From Halobacteriovorax vibrionivorans (GTDB lineage: Bacteria; Bdellovibrionota; Bacteriovoracia; Bacteriovoracales; Bacteriovoracaceae): DNA of 64,000 bases. Of this stretch, positions 1 to 9,023 are shown piece by piece. Every line of letters begins with the position of its first letter. Positions within the stretch are counted from its first letter, which is position 1. The notes under the pieces were generated by a model. That model was not told the origin of the DNA, made no database searches, and saw only the letters and a program-made list of their open reading frames with translations. Location of the stretch: the NCBI RefSeq assembly GCF_003346865.1, contig NZ_QDKL01000001.1, forward strand, positions 496,001-560,000, in the 5' to 3' direction. The position numbers and the translations under genes were made by a program.

Positions 1-8
1 TTGAAAAC

Positions 9-26
9 GAGTAAACCCATTTACTC
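9..26. repeat. Short inverted repeat
   Basis: GAGTAAA and TTTACTC are separated by four bases, a perfect 7-bp hairpin at the left edge of the window. It could be the 3' end of a terminator or an operator for a gene outside the window; no T-run follows on either strand. Seen directly; function unknown. Confidence 0.4.
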
Positions 27-53
27 ATAACTGCGCTCCTTGCTTAGTATAGA

Positions 54-82
54 AAAAAGGCCACGATCAATGTGGCCTTTTA
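54..82 (-). terminator. Intrinsic terminator of glyS
   Basis: A 9-bp stem, AAAGGCCAC / GTGGCCTTT, with a 7-base loop lies just after the glyS stop codon. On the minus strand it is followed by a run of six T. The A-run on the other side makes it potentially bidirectional. Confidence 0.85.
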
Positions 83-89
83 CAAAAAA

Positions 90-1409
90 TTAAATATAGA
101 TACGATCTCTTAAGTAGTTTTTAAGTTGATCAATCGCTACGCGCTCTTGATTCATTGTATCGCGGTCTCGAACTGTAACCGCATTATCTTCGAGAGAATC
201 AAAATCAAAAGTTACACACATTGGTGTTCCAATTTCATCTTGGCGACGATAACGCTTACCGATTGAACCTGCGACATCATACTCTGCTTTAAATTCTTTT
301 TGCAGGTCATGAAATAATGCAGTTGCTTGCTCGTTTAATTTCTTTGTCAGTGGAAGAACTGCTACTTTTATCGGTGCTAGAGATGGATGGAACTTCATTA
401 CCGTTCTTTCATTCTCTTTATCACCTTCATTTTCAATTCTGAATGCATCACAAAGAATTGCTAGTAGTGCACGATCACAACCAACAGAAGTTTCAAGTAC
501 ATATGGAAGATATTTTTTATTTCCATCTTGAACATCAGTATATTTTAAATTCTTCCCAGAAAACTCTTCGTGCTTTCTTAGGTCAAAGTCAGTTCTTGAG
601 TGGATACCTTCCATCTCATCCCAACCATGAGGGAATTTATATTCAATATCCTCAGCTGCATCTGCGTAGTGGGCAAGCTCATCACCAACGTGTGGATGCC
701 ATCTTAAGTTTTCAGGACGGATACCATTTGAAATATGCCAATTCCAACGAAGTTCTTTCCAGTCCTCCATCGCCTTCATTTGCTCACCTGGTTTTACAAA
801 GTATTGCATTTCCATTTGTTCAAATTCACGAGTTCTAAAAATGAAATTTCCAGGAGTAATTTCATTTCTAAACGCTTTACCAATTTGAGCAATACCAAAT
901 GGAAGCTTCTTTCTCATTGTCGATTGAACATTTAGAAAGTTTACAAAAATTCCTTGAGCTGTTTCAGGTCTTAAGTAAACATCTGCTGATGAATCTTCAA
1001 CAGGACCCATTTTAGTTTTAAACATTAGGTTAAAATCACGTGGTTCTGTGAATTCACCCTCAGCACCACAATTTTGACATGGAGCTGATGTATCGATTTT
1101 ATCTTCGCGGAAGCGAGACTTACATGCCTTACAATCAACCATTGGATCATTGAAGCCATCAACGTGACCAGAAGCTTTCCATACCTGAGGGTGCATGAAG
1201 ATCGAAGCATCAACACCAACGATATCTGAGCGGAAAGTCATTGCCTGCCACCACTTATTCTTTAAATTTCTCTTTAATTCAATTCCATATGGGCCATAAT
1301 CCCAACAAGATGAAAGACCACCGTAGATCTCAGAACTTTGAAAAATAAACCCACGACGTTTAGCTAAACTAACAATCTGCTGCATGTCCTTAATATTGCT
1401 TTCTGACAC
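90..1409 (-). CDS. glyS: Glycyl-tRNA synthetase, homodimeric (alpha2) type
   Basis: Class II aminoacyl-tRNA synthetase that charges tRNA-Gly in the cytoplasm. Seen: an N-terminal block [18 protein letters not shown], two CxxC-type pairs (CKAC and CQNC) in the N-terminal third that look like a zinc ribbon, motif 2 around FRNEITP and [10 protein letters not shown], and motif 3 around SVGCDRAL. At about 440 residues it is normal for the single-chain alpha2 type. The GTG at 1409 is preferred: AGGGGG lies 4 bases upstream, and a TATACT -10 box (1442-1447) lies between it and an ATG at 1484 that would give a longer, unrelated N-terminus. Divergent from the U32 gene; ends at a strong terminator. Confidence 0.95.
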   Translation of the reverse strand: MSESNIKDMQQIVSLAKRRGFIFQSSEIYGGLSSCWDYGPYGIELKRNLKNKWWQAMTFRSDIVGVDASIFMHPQVWKASGHVDGFNDPMVDCKACKSRFREDKIDTSAPCQNCGAEGEFTEPRDFNLMFKTKMGPVEDSSADVYLRPETAQGIFVNFLNVQSTMRKKLPFGIAQIGKAFRNEITPGNFIFRTREFEQMEMQYFVKPGEQMKAMEDWKELRWNWHISNGIRPENLRWHPHVGDELAHYADAAEDIEYKFPHGWDEMEGIHSRTDFDLRKHEEFSGKNLKYTDVQDGNKKYLPYVLETSVGCDRALLAILCDAFRIENEGDKENERTVMKFHPSLAPIKVAVLPLTKKLNEQATALFHDLQKEFKAEYDVAGSIGKRYRRQDEIGTPMCVTFDFDSLEDNAVTVRDRDTMNQERVAIDQLKNYLRDRIYI

Positions 1410-1441
1410 ATTGCCCCCTACTCTTAAATATAATTGGTGAA

Positions 1442-1447
1442 AGTATA
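1442..1447 (-). promoter_or_regulatory. Probable -10 box of glyS
   Basis: TATACT on the minus strand, about 32 bases upstream of the GTG start. No good -35 hexamer is visible 16-18 bases away, so this is a moderate call. It supports the downstream start because a transcript from here would exclude the upstream ATG. Confidence 0.4.
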
Positions 1448-1545
1448 CCTTTTTGTACTCTAATCGGCTAATTATTTTGACCATAATTTTTTCCTAATTG
1501 CCTGATTTTCCTTGTATTTTCGACACTTCGTGCTACAACCCACAA

Positions 1546-3999
1546 ATGAAGAAAACTGAGATTTTGGCCCCTGTGGGGAATATGCAAATGTGCCTTGCTG
1601 CCATCCATGGTGGCGCTGACGCAATTTATGTGGGAATGCCCGGATTTAATGCCCGCGGTAGAACACATGATCATTCTGTAAATGAGTTAAAAGAGATCAT
1701 CGATATGTGCCACCTCTATGGTGTTAAGGTTCATGTGGCCTTTAACATACTCATTTTCGAAGAAGAGTTGCCGGCGGCAATTGCTAAACTCTCAGAAGTT
1801 GTTGCATTAGGACCTGACGCTCTTATCGTTCAAGATATCGGCCTAGCAAAGATTATTCGTGAGACATATCCTGATCAAGTCATTCACGGCTCAACTCAAA
1901 TGACAGTAACAAATCACGACCACATAACATTTCTTGATGACCTCAATATTGAAAGATTTGTACTAGGCCGTGAAAACTCAATTCCTGAAATTAAAGAAAT
2001 CAGAAAAAATACAGATAAAGAATTAGAAGTCTTCACACACGGTGCTCTATGTGTCGCCTATTCAGGTCAATGCTTTACTTCTGAAAGTATTGGAGGACGT
2101 TCTGCCAATCGCGGACAATGCGCCCAAAGTTGCAGGTTTTCTTATGAAATGTTTGTGGACGGTGAAAAGAGAGATCTGACAAAAGACGGAAATAAAATGA
2201 GCTATCTTGTTTCTCCTCAAGACCTTTGTGGAATAGAGGAAGCAAATGAACTTCAAGATATTGGTGTCGATTCACTTAAAATTGAAGGCCGTCTTAAAGC
2301 ACCATCATATGTTTCAACTGCTGCAAGTGCTTTTAAAGCGAAGCTAGAAGGAAAGCCTCTTTCTCAGGCAGACCTTGATAAAATGTCTCTAACATACTCT
2401 CGCGGCTTCTTTTCTGGCTGGCTCCACGGAGTTGATCACCAAAGATTAGTGAAAGGAAATTACGGAAATCACAGAGGGATTGAAATTGGTAAGGTAAAAA
2501 AAGTATCCAGGCCAACAATTGAAATTGATACAGACCGTAGCTTTGAAAATGGAATGGGTATTGTTGTTTGTGATGACAATAAAGAAATAGAAGTAGGCTC
2601 ATCTATCTTTGATGTAAAAAGAAAAGGAAAAAGAGTTACTCTATCACTTGCACACGATATTAAGTGGCAACAGCTTCGCCCTGGAATGATGCTTTATCTA
2701 AATTCTGATCCAAACGTCATCAAAGAAAGTGAATCTCTTGTGACAGATATTAACAAGCAAAAACGAATCCCTGTCAAAATCGAGCTAAAAGCAATTGTTA
2801 GTGAAAAGCTTTCTTATAAAATTGATGATGGAAAGAATACTATTATCGTTGAAAGTGAAGATATCGTTGAAGAAGCTAGACGAGAAGCAGATATTGAAAA
2901 AGTTAAAAAAGATGCATCCGCTCTTTCTCGAACAATTTATTCAGTAGATGATTTCAAACTTACTCTAGGAGAGAAGTCTCCATTCATTCACTCAAAGACA
3001 TTAAAGAAGCTAAGACAAGATGCCGTAGCTAGACTTAATGAAAAACGTCTTGAAGTGAAAATACCAAAAGCATTTGAATATCAGCTGACAAAAAAAGAAG
3101 TTAGTGAAATAGATATCACTCTTAATTTCCTACTTCGAGATATTGACCAAGTAAAAGAAGCCTTCGATATTTTAAAAGAATGTGAATATGATGCGCTTAA
3201 TATCACATTAGATTTTGAATTTGGTAAAGACTACAAACCATCTCTTGAGCTTTTAAGAGGACTTAAGAATTGTCGTGTAGGAGTTGCAACTAATCGAATT
3301 CTTAAACCAAAAGAATACCATCATCTAAATGTCCTAACTCGACTTGCACCAGACTTTATTCTTTGTCGTAACCTAGGTTCATATCAATATCTACGCTCTA
3401 AATGTGACATCCCTTTAAAAGGAGATTTCTCATTAAATATTTCAAACTCTCAAACCGCCAATTATCTGCTTGATAAAGGTTTTGAGACACTGACTTCATC
3501 TTATGATCTCAATGCAAAACAACTTGAGAACCTTCTGGTCAACACTGACGCTGGGAAAATAGAAGTCAATATTCACCAATATATGCCAAGCTTTCATATG
3601 GAACACTGTGTATTTGCTGCATTCTTATCTGAAGGTTCTTCATTTAAAGATTGTGGAAAACCATGTGAAGAACACCATGTGGAATTAAAAGATCAATTTG
3701 GAAATATGCACTTTATTAAGGCCGATCAAGAATGTCGAAACACGATGTTCAATGCCGTTGCCCAAAGTTCAACAGACCTTGTGGATGAGTTAATGGCAAA
3801 GGGTGTCTCAAACTTTAGAATTGAACTATTAAATGAGCACGGTGAAACTCTAAAGACAAAACTTGAAAGCTACCTTAATTACTTCAATGGTAAAATCTCA
3901 ACTGGTGAGTTAAAATCACTTCTAGGCACTCAAGAAAAGTACGGTATCGGTACTGGGATGCTTATGAAAGACGATACATACCAAGCGAGAAAGAATTAA
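1546..3999 (+). CDS. U32 family protein, RlhA (YdcP)-like rRNA hydroxylation protein
   Basis: Peptidase-U32-family protein; characterised relatives (RlhA, TrhP, UbiU/V) are iron-sulfur enzymes that hydroxylate RNA or ubiquinone precursors rather than peptidases. Seen: the N-terminal barrel start EILAPVGN, the signature region with SANRGQCAQSCR, and four cysteines spaced C169-x6-C176-x15-C192-x3-C196, the expected cluster ligands. At 817 residues it is longer than the E. coli RlhA, with a second C-terminal barrel-like region carrying further cysteines (HMEHCVFAAF, CGKPCEEH). The ATG at 1546 begins the conserved N-terminus; an in-frame TTG at 1498 only adds an unrelated leader. The stop overlaps the next start by one base (TAATG). 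RlhA-type substrate is inferred from family resemblance. Confidence 0.85.
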   Translation: MKKTEILAPVGNMQMCLAAIHGGADAIYVGMPGFNARGRTHDHSVNELKEIIDMCHLYGVKVHVAFNILIFEEELPAAIAKLSEVVALGPDALIVQDIGLAKIIRETYPDQVIHGSTQMTVTNHDHITFLDDLNIERFVLGRENSIPEIKEIRKNTDKELEVFTHGALCVAYSGQCFTSESIGGRSANRGQCAQSCRFSYEMFVDGEKRDLTKDGNKMSYLVSPQDLCGIEEANELQDIGVDSLKIEGRLKAPSYVSTAASAFKAKLEGKPLSQADLDKMSLTYSRGFFSGWLHGVDHQRLVKGNYGNHRGIEIGKVKKVSRPTIEIDTDRSFENGMGIVVCDDNKEIEVGSSIFDVKRKGKRVTLSLAHDIKWQQLRPGMMLYLNSDPNVIKESESLVTDINKQKRIPVKIELKAIVSEKLSYKIDDGKNTIIVESEDIVEEARREADIEKVKKDASALSRTIYSVDDFKLTLGEKSPFIHSKTLKKLRQDAVARLNEKRLEVKIPKAFEYQLTKKEVSEIDITLNFLLRDIDQVKEAFDILKECEYDALNITLDFEFGKDYKPSLELLRGLKNCRVGVATNRILKPKEYHHLNVLTRLAPDFILCRNLGSYQYLRSKCDIPLKGDFSLNISNSQTANYLLDKGFETLTSSYDLNAKQLENLLVNTDAGKIEVNIHQYMPSFHMEHCVFAAFLSEGSSFKDCGKPCEEHHVELKDQFGNMHFIKADQECRNTMFNAVAQSSTDLVDELMAKGVSNFRIELLNEHGETLKTKLESYLNYFNGKISTGELKSLLGTQEKYGIGTGMLMKDDTYQARKN

Positions 4000-4259
4000 T
4001 GGCAAAAGCCGACAAATGGTTTGTTTATATTATTGAAACTGAAAATGGAAAGCTCTACACGGGGATTACAACTGATGTAGAGCGACGATTTGAAGAACAC
4101 AAAAATGACCCTAAAGGTGCAAAGTTCACCAAGGCCAACCCTCCTAAAAAAATTCTCTTTACAGAAGAACATCTAGATCGCTCAAGTGCCAGTAAACGAG
4201 AAGCACAGATAAAAAAGCTCTCACGTCCTCAAAAGCTGATTTTAATCAATAATAAATAG
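3999..4259 (+). CDS. GIY-YIG domain protein (UPF0213/YhbQ-like)
   Basis: Small single-domain GIY-YIG protein of 86 residues. Seen: WFVYIIE and the LYTGIT core near the N-terminus, then DVERRFEEHK with the conserved Arg and a C-terminal ASKREAQIKKLSRPQK typical of the YhbQ subfamily. YhbQ-type proteins are small nucleases implicated in DNA damage handling; the substrate is not settled. Translationally coupled to the U32 gene by a one-base overlap. Length is normal for the family. Confidence 0.88.
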   Translation: MAKADKWFVYIIETENGKLYTGITTDVERRFEEHKNDPKGAKFTKANPPKKILFTEEHLDRSSASKREAQIKKLSRPQKLILINNK

Positions 4260-4316
4260 TACACAAAAGCTCCTTGTTCTGTTGTGAAATCGGCTTAAGT
4301 TTTATATAAGAACTTC

Positions 4317-4841
4317 ATGAAAACACTAATTCTTCTACTGATCTCAAGCATGGCCTTTGGTGCACTCAGTGAAATACGCTATGATTTTTCATCACATAAA
4401 GAAAGAGCTATTTCCACATCTAAAGATAAGAAGAAAGTTCTTATTTTTCTTTCTCCAAGTTGCCCATGCTCACAAAAACAATTTGATTATATTAACTCAC
4501 TCGCTAAGAAATTTGATAATGTCGAGTTTATCGGCTTCAGTTCTAATAAGCACATAAGTAAAGACTCCGCTTTAAAATATTTTGATCAATTTAAAATCAA
4601 CTTCCCTATCTTTATTGATAAAGACTTAAAATATGCTAATAAGTTTTCAGCATTTAAGACACCACATGTTTTTCTAATCGATGAGAATGAAGAAGTGATG
4701 TACCAAGGTGCTGTGACAAATAAGAGAAGCCCAGAGCTTTCAACAAAGTTCTATTTGAATGATGTTCTAACTGCATTAAAAGAAAATAAGAAATTACCAT
4801 ATACACTTTCAAAAACACTTGGCTGCTATATCGCGAGGTAA
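4317..4841 (+). CDS. Exported redoxin (AhpC/TSA, TlpA-like) protein
   Basis: Thioredoxin-fold protein of 174 residues with an N-terminal signal peptide (MKTLILLLISSMAFGALS). Seen: the strand and active-site region VLIFLSPSCPCSQKQ, where a CPC arrangement replaces the usual CxxC, the cis-proline region FKTPHVFLID, and one more cysteine near the C-terminus (LGCYIAR). Probably periplasmic thiol-disulfide or peroxide chemistry. It is the first gene of a tight four-gene cassette of exported proteins (gap of 2 bases to the next), which suggests a shared job; two downstream proteins look like copper-handling YtkA-type domains, so metal centre assembly is a reasonable but unproven idea. Confidence 0.72.
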   Translation: MKTLILLLISSMAFGALSEIRYDFSSHKERAISTSKDKKKVLIFLSPSCPCSQKQFDYINSLAKKFDNVEFIGFSSNKHISKDSALKYFDQFKINFPIFIDKDLKYANKFSAFKTPHVFLIDENEEVMYQGAVTNKRSPELSTKFYLNDVLTALKENKKLPYTLSKTLGCYIAR

Positions 4842-4843
4842 AA

Positions 4844-5221
4844 ATGTTTAAAACAATTATTGCACTACTGCTGACAACTTCAATCATTGCCTGCCCATAT
4901 CAATTTGAATCACAAAATCTTTGTGTTGATATGGAATGGACGAACGGGCCATTCGATGGAGCTCCTTCAAATTTTGAAGCCGTAGTTTACGATAAAGATT
5001 CAGGAGAGAAAATAGCTCCTGAAAACTTAAAAGTCTATGTATGGATGATGATGGCTAACGGTCATCAACATGGTGGACCAGCAATTGAATGGGCCTATGG
5101 TGAAGATCAAGTAATTGATGGAACAGCAAAATTCTTTATGGGTCGTATGAAAGGGTACTGGCAAGTACGTTTTGAGCTTAATGAAGAAATCGTTGCTGTT
5201 GATGTGGAGCTTAAGAAGTAA
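4844..5221 (+). CDS. Exported YtkA/FixH-like domain protein
   Basis: 125 residues with a hydrophobic N-terminal signal ending at a cysteine (SIIAC at 13-17), so either a lipoprotein or a Sec substrate. The mature part resembles the small YtkA-like beta-sandwich: WTNGPF near the start, a Met/His-rich strand WMMMANGHQHGG, then FFMGRMKGYWQVRFEL. The Met/His cluster could bind copper; that is inference. It is a divergent paralogue of the following gene, with which it shares the W-x2-GP, (L/V)WM-x-N-G-H and G-x-W patterns in the same order. The stop and the next start overlap by one base. Confidence 0.62.
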   Translation: MFKTIIALLLTTSIIACPYQFESQNLCVDMEWTNGPFDGAPSNFEAVVYDKDSGEKIAPENLKVYVWMMMANGHQHGGPAIEWAYGEDQVIDGTAKFFMGRMKGYWQVRFELNEEIVAVDVELKK

Positions 5222-5652
5222 TGAGGTTTTTCTCATTAATCCTACTTTCACTTTTTGTCATAAGTTGTGGTGATTCACCATTCACTGGAAAGCTATCAGA
5301 TCCATTTAGAGGTGATGATAGTATTACAACGGACCTTCGCTTTGAAACAGAATCCCTAACTATTTCACGGGAGTGGAAAAAGGGGCCACTCCTGTATGAT
5401 AGCTCAAAGATTACAATATCTTTAACTGACAGTGCTGGAAATTTCACAGACCCAATTGGTAATTTCAAGGCGTATCTATGGATGCCAAATATGGGACATG
5501 GATCTTATCCAATTTCAATAAATAAATTGGCAACAGGAATCTATGAACTAACAGACGTCTACTTCACAATGGGCGGTCTTTGGGACTTCCATTTACAATT
5601 AGAAGAAAACGGAAATATTTACGACTCAGTATCATGGCCACTTACACTTTAA
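5221..5652 (+). CDS. YtkA-like lipoprotein
   Basis: 143-residue lipoprotein: the N-terminus MRFFSLILLSLFVISC carries a lipobox with the lipidated Cys at 16. The mature domain again reads as YtkA-like: EWKKGPLLY, the strand AYLWMPNMGHGSYP, and YFTMGGLWDFHLQL. The MPNMGHG segment is a typical soft-metal-looking motif of this family. It starts one base before the end of its paralogue and overlaps the next gene by 19 bases, so the cassette is almost certainly one transcript. Role unknown; periplasm-facing. Confidence 0.66.
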   Translation: MRFFSLILLSLFVISCGDSPFTGKLSDPFRGDDSITTDLRFETESLTISREWKKGPLLYDSSKITISLTDSAGNFTDPIGNFKAYLWMPNMGHGSYPISINKLATGIYELTDVYFTMGGLWDFHLQLEENGNIYDSVSWPLTL

Positions 5653-6518
5653 TCCTACTCTCACTTTTCTCTTTCCAAACATATGCATCTTCTTGCTGTG
5701 GTGGAGGAGCAAATATTCCAAATATTATTCTTGGGGATCACCAGTGGGAAGCAAAGCTTGCTTATACAAATTCAACAATTACAAATGAAGCACTAGCAAG
5801 TGGTAAAATTGAATCTGTTAATTCTAAGAATGAAATTACAGAAACTATTTCTTTTAAAGGAAGTTACTTATTTGATAGTTACTATCAGATTGCGTTTGAT
5901 TTACCTATAAAGAAGAGAACAGTTGAGTCAACTTCAACAGAATCGAGTACTACTGAAGTGGTTGATCCCAGTATTCAGTTCACTTGGGAGTTCTTACCAG
6001 AGTTTACCTACAACCCGCTAAAACCCCGTGGTTTTATTTTCTTTAAACAATTATTTCCAAATGGAAATTCAATTTATAATTATGAAGATCCTCTTCTATC
6101 AGACTCACTCAGCCGTGGGGTCTTTGAATCAACAATTGGTTTTGCCTTCTACAAATTAATTTATGATTTTGATTACTCGCTAACTCTTGAAGGACATTAC
6201 GGATTTGAAAGAGAAATTGATGATAAAGAAGTGGCCCCTGGCTTTGGTTATTCAACCTCTTTTGGTCTTGGCCACTCTCCAAACTCAAAGCTTCGCTTAG
6301 GAACTTCACTTACCTATTGGCAAGATAGTGCTGTTTCTATTGATGGTATCAAAGGCGAAAATAAGTACTATCTCTCAACAAGCTTCAACCTATCCTATAT
6401 GCTCACGAGAAGCTCATTTGTCCTAAATTATTCAGATGAAACTCTTTTTGATGTAGCAAAGAATACAAATCTAGCGAAGTCATTCTCATTTACTTATAAA
6501 ATATTCGAGGATTTATAA
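5634..6518 (+). CDS. Outer-membrane beta-barrel protein with CCGGG N-terminus
   Basis: About 294 residues from the ATG at 5634. A signal peptide (MATYTLILLSLFSFQTYAS) is followed at once by SCCGGGANIP, then long alternating hydrophobic/polar strands typical of a barrel (for example GSYLFDSYYQIAFDLPI). An in-frame codon at 5580 would add 18 residues that bury the signal peptide, so 5634 is preferred. It overlaps the upstream lipoprotein gene by 19 bases and recO at the 3' end by 6 bases (convergent). The double-cysteine plus Gly motif right after the cleavage site is unusual and could anchor or bind metal. No exact family recognised. Confidence 0.62.
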   Translation: MATYTLILLSLFSFQTYASSCCGGGANIPNIILGDHQWEAKLAYTNSTITNEALASGKIESVNSKNEITETISFKGSYLFDSYYQIAFDLPIKKRTVESTSTESSTTEVVDPSIQFTWEFLPEFTYNPLKPRGFIFFKQLFPNGNSIYNYEDPLLSDSLSRGVFESTIGFAFYKLIYDFDYSLTLEGHYGFEREIDDKEVAPGFGYSTSFGLGHSPNSKLRLGTSLTYWQDSAVSIDGIKGENKYYLSTSFNLSYMLTRSSFVLNYSDETLFDVAKNTNLAKSFSFTYKIFEDL

Positions 6519-7310
6519 AAGAAGAGAAAGAGACTTATAATGTTCTCTTGTTGTGTGCTGGTGATAGCAAATATAATTAACTAATTTATTTAAAATACTC
6601 TTAGAAATATTTAACTTTTTTGGACAATCAAGATACTTACTTGAAGCAACTCTAAGCATCTCAGATCTTAACTCTCGACCTTCATCTGTACTGATAAGTC
6701 TTTGCTCTTCTGGACTTAAGTGGTCATAGTGAACAAAGCCACCTTGTTCAATAGATAAAGAGACATAATCGTCATCACTAATCTCGACTCCAGAAATAGC
6801 ACAAGTCTCAGTACGAGGAAAAATTCCAAGTTCAACCATTGCTTTAACTAAGAATATAAATAACTCGAAATTAGGATCATATGTTGGCTTTATAACTTCA
6901 GCATCAAGACGAAAGATCGCATTTGAAAGAAGTCTAAAGGTTCCTTCATGTGTGCGCTCTTGTAGGTCTAAGTCATCTTTTTGCGTGATTTGAGGAGCAA
7001 ATGATTGTGTCAATTCACAATAGAAACACAGAAGATAAAAGGCCATTGGATTATGAGAAATATTCTTATGATACCACTTTTCCACATGCTCTTTAGAAGT
7101 CATGATTTCAAAACTATCTTTGATACGTCCAAAGCTCACCTTAAATAGGTAACCCACCTGTAAAACAGAAGATACCTTCCTCTTTCCTCCACCTTGTCCG
7201 CCATAGAACATCACAGAAATTTTATTTCCATTTCGAAGTAAGAGATTCCCTATCAAGTGTTTGTCTTGATATGGAATTTTATTTACAAGAATACCTTCTA
7301 ATTCAACCAT
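6513..7310 (-). CDS. recO: DNA repair protein RecO
   Basis: RecO mediates RecA loading and strand annealing in RecFOR recombination. Seen: the N-terminal OB-fold pattern EGILVNKIPYQDKHLI through VMFYGGQGGGKRK, and the helical C-terminal half with ELFIFLVKAMVELGIFP and the C-x2-SG remnant of the zinc-binding region (TCAISGVEI). At 265 residues it has normal length. The start ATG at 7310 lies inside the end of the upstream helicase gene (13-base overlap), so the two are translationally coupled. The 3' end overlaps the convergent barrel gene by 6 bases. Confidence 0.85.
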   Translation of the reverse strand: MVELEGILVNKIPYQDKHLIGNLLLRNGNKISVMFYGGQGGGKRKVSSVLQVGYLFKVSFGRIKDSFEIMTSKEHVEKWYHKNISHNPMAFYLLCFYCELTQSFAPQITQKDDLDLQERTHEGTFRLLSNAIFRLDAEVIKPTYDPNFELFIFLVKAMVELGIFPRTETCAISGVEISDDDYVSLSIEQGGFVHYDHLSPEEQRLISTDEGRELRSEMLRVASSKYLDCPKKLNISKSILNKLVNYICYHQHTTREHYKSLSLLL

Positions 7311-8263
7311 AGTAATACGTCCTTGGTCATTATAAAGAGATAATCACATATCTTGTAGTGAATTCTTGCAATCCAAGAGTTTCCGACTTCTTTTGTTCCA
7401 ACGTATTGGAATTCTTCACCAAAACGTCCGCCTCTTCCTATCATTTGGAAATTTGTCGACTCATTTGGACAATAGCTTATATAAATATTTTCAATTCCTC
7501 TAAGGTTTACTCCATGACTTAAGGCACTTGTTGCTATTACGATTTGAGCGGGGGCCTCACACTCTCTGGCTATAAAGTCTTTAACTTCACCACCGACACA
7601 ATAGTCACAAGATAGACCTAAACGAGAAAAGAAACGATTCCACATAAAAACCTCTTTTCTTGTTGAGCAAAATAATATCGTTCTTCCCTGAGAGAAGAAA
7701 AGTTGTCGCCAGAGAAGCTTTAACAAGAGCAGGGGCCTTATTACGACATCCTTCTTCTTATACATATTCTTCTTTTGAAAGTTACCAATATTTAAAAGAC
7801 AAAAGTGCTTAAAATTATTTTCAACATCCCTTTCAATGATACGATAAAGCTCATCTGTTATTGTCGCACTTAAGCCGATCACCTTGGTACTTGATGAAGA
7901 TATTTTATATAAGAACTCAAGAAGCCTTGGACGAAATGTCTCCCCCCATTCATAGAAGAGATGAAATTCATCCAAGACAAAGAGCGAGTTTGACCTCAAA
8001 GCAAAGTCTAGATCATTCTTAGAAAAGGACTCCACAGTTGTAAGAAAGACCCCTTTATCAGAAATATTATTCACAACACAATCTCTATCTTTTAAATCTT
8101 CCAGGATTGAACGTAAGGGAGAGACAATAATAATTCGATCAAAGTCCTCAACAAACTCCCAAATAAGCCTTGTTTTCCCCCACCCCATTGGTGCCATAAG
8201 TAGCGTGAATGAGTGCTCTCTATTGACGATCTGTGACAAAGTTGCTTTAAAACTCATACCCAT
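7298..8263 (-). CDS. Compact SF2 (DEAD/DEAH-type) helicase-like protein coupled to recO
   Basis: About 321 residues, small for an SF2 helicase. Seen in order: Walker A as APMGWGKTR close to the N-terminus, motif II as DEFH, motif III SATI, then the second RecA-like domain with TILFCSTRKE, IVIATSALSHGVNL and motif VI QMIGRGGR. Both helicase lobes are therefore present with no accessory domains. The start is uncertain: ATG at 8263 or 8257 (a TTG at 8272 is also in frame), none with a clear Shine-Dalgarno. Overlap with recO suggests a shared role in recombination or replication-fork repair. Not matched to RecG, RecQ or PriA. Confidence 0.72.
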   Translation of the reverse strand: MGMSFKATLSQIVNREHSFTLLMAPMGWGKTRLIWEFVEDFDRIIIVSPLRSILEDLKDRDCVVNNISDKGVFLTTVESFSKNDLDFALRSNSLFVLDEFHLFYEWGETFRPRLLEFLYKISSSSTKVIGLSATITDELYRIIERDVENNFKHFCLLNIGNFQKKNMYKKKDVVIRPLLLLKLLWRQLFFSQGRTILFCSTRKEVFMWNRFFSRLGLSCDYCVGGEVKDFIARECEAPAQIVIATSALSHGVNLRGIENIYISYCPNESTNFQMIGRGGRFGEEFQYVGTKEVGNSWIARIHYKICDYLFIMTKDVLLWLN

Positions 8264-8318
8264 TAGGTGCAAGTAGTGGTAAAAGATTGATAGCTATAAC
8301 TAACTAAAATTAAAGAAA

Positions 8319-9014
8319 ATGAATTCAATCATACTTAGAAAAGATCAAATTCAAGGTAAAAAAGCTGTTCTCACTTTTGAACAAAGTGAACATTTACGTA
8401 ATGTGATCAAGGTTGAAATTGGCGACGAACTGAAAGGAACAATCCTTGAAGAAGGCCTAACAACTTTAAAGGTCTTTACCCTAGGAGAACAAATTGAAGT
8501 TATTGTAGGTGAAATCTTAGCAGGTAAACACTATCCAATAACTCTTTCAATAGCGGCAAGTCGACCTCCAACAATGAAGAAGTTATTTGAGCATTGTAGT
8601 GCAATGGGAGCTAGCCGATTTAAAATACATAAGGCAATTCTAAGTGATAAGAGCTACTTAACGTCTAAAATATATGAACGTTTTGAGGAGCTGTCCCTTC
8701 TTGGCCTTAGTCAATCAGCAGTTTTTTATAAGTCACCTGAACTACATAAGACCTATCAATATGAACAAAGTCTTGCTCAAGATGAACAAAGAATTATTCT
8801 TTCACCATATGCACAAACAAAGCTAAAAGATGTTAAGATAGATATAGAGCGACCATTAACAATTGCCATCGGCCCCGAGCGCGGTTGGACAAACCAAGAG
8901 ATTAAGGAATTTGTCGATCGTGGTTTCCAAGAAGTAAATATTGGGCCATCAATCATGCGAGTTGAAAATGCGGCAATTTCGATAATGGGATATTTAAATC
9001 AATTAATGGAATAG
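8319..9014 (+). CDS. rsmE: 16S rRNA (uracil-1498-N3)-methyltransferase RsmE
   Basis: SPOUT-class methyltransferase for m3U1498 of 16S rRNA. Seen: the N-terminal PUA-like part with EQSEHLRNVIK, and the SAM-binding trefoil-knot signature AIGPERGWTNQEI followed by GPSIMRVENAAI near the C-terminus. 231 residues is the normal length. Divergent from the helicase gene across about 55 bases, and 9 bases upstream of the Nfu gene, with which it is probably co-transcribed. Confidence 0.9.
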   Translation: MNSIILRKDQIQGKKAVLTFEQSEHLRNVIKVEIGDELKGTILEEGLTTLKVFTLGEQIEVIVGEILAGKHYPITLSIAASRPPTMKKLFEHCSAMGASRFKIHKAILSDKSYLTSKIYERFEELSLLGLSQSAVFYKSPELHKTYQYEQSLAQDEQRIILSPYAQTKLKDVKIDIERPLTIAIGPERGWTNQEIKEFVDRGFQEVNIGPSIMRVENAAISIMGYLNQLME

Positions 9015-9023
9015 GATATAGTT

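Noticed and set aside
1410..1484. Longer N-terminus for GlyRS from ATG 1484
   Set aside because: No ribosome site, lies upstream of the likely -10 box, and the extra residues do not match the family.
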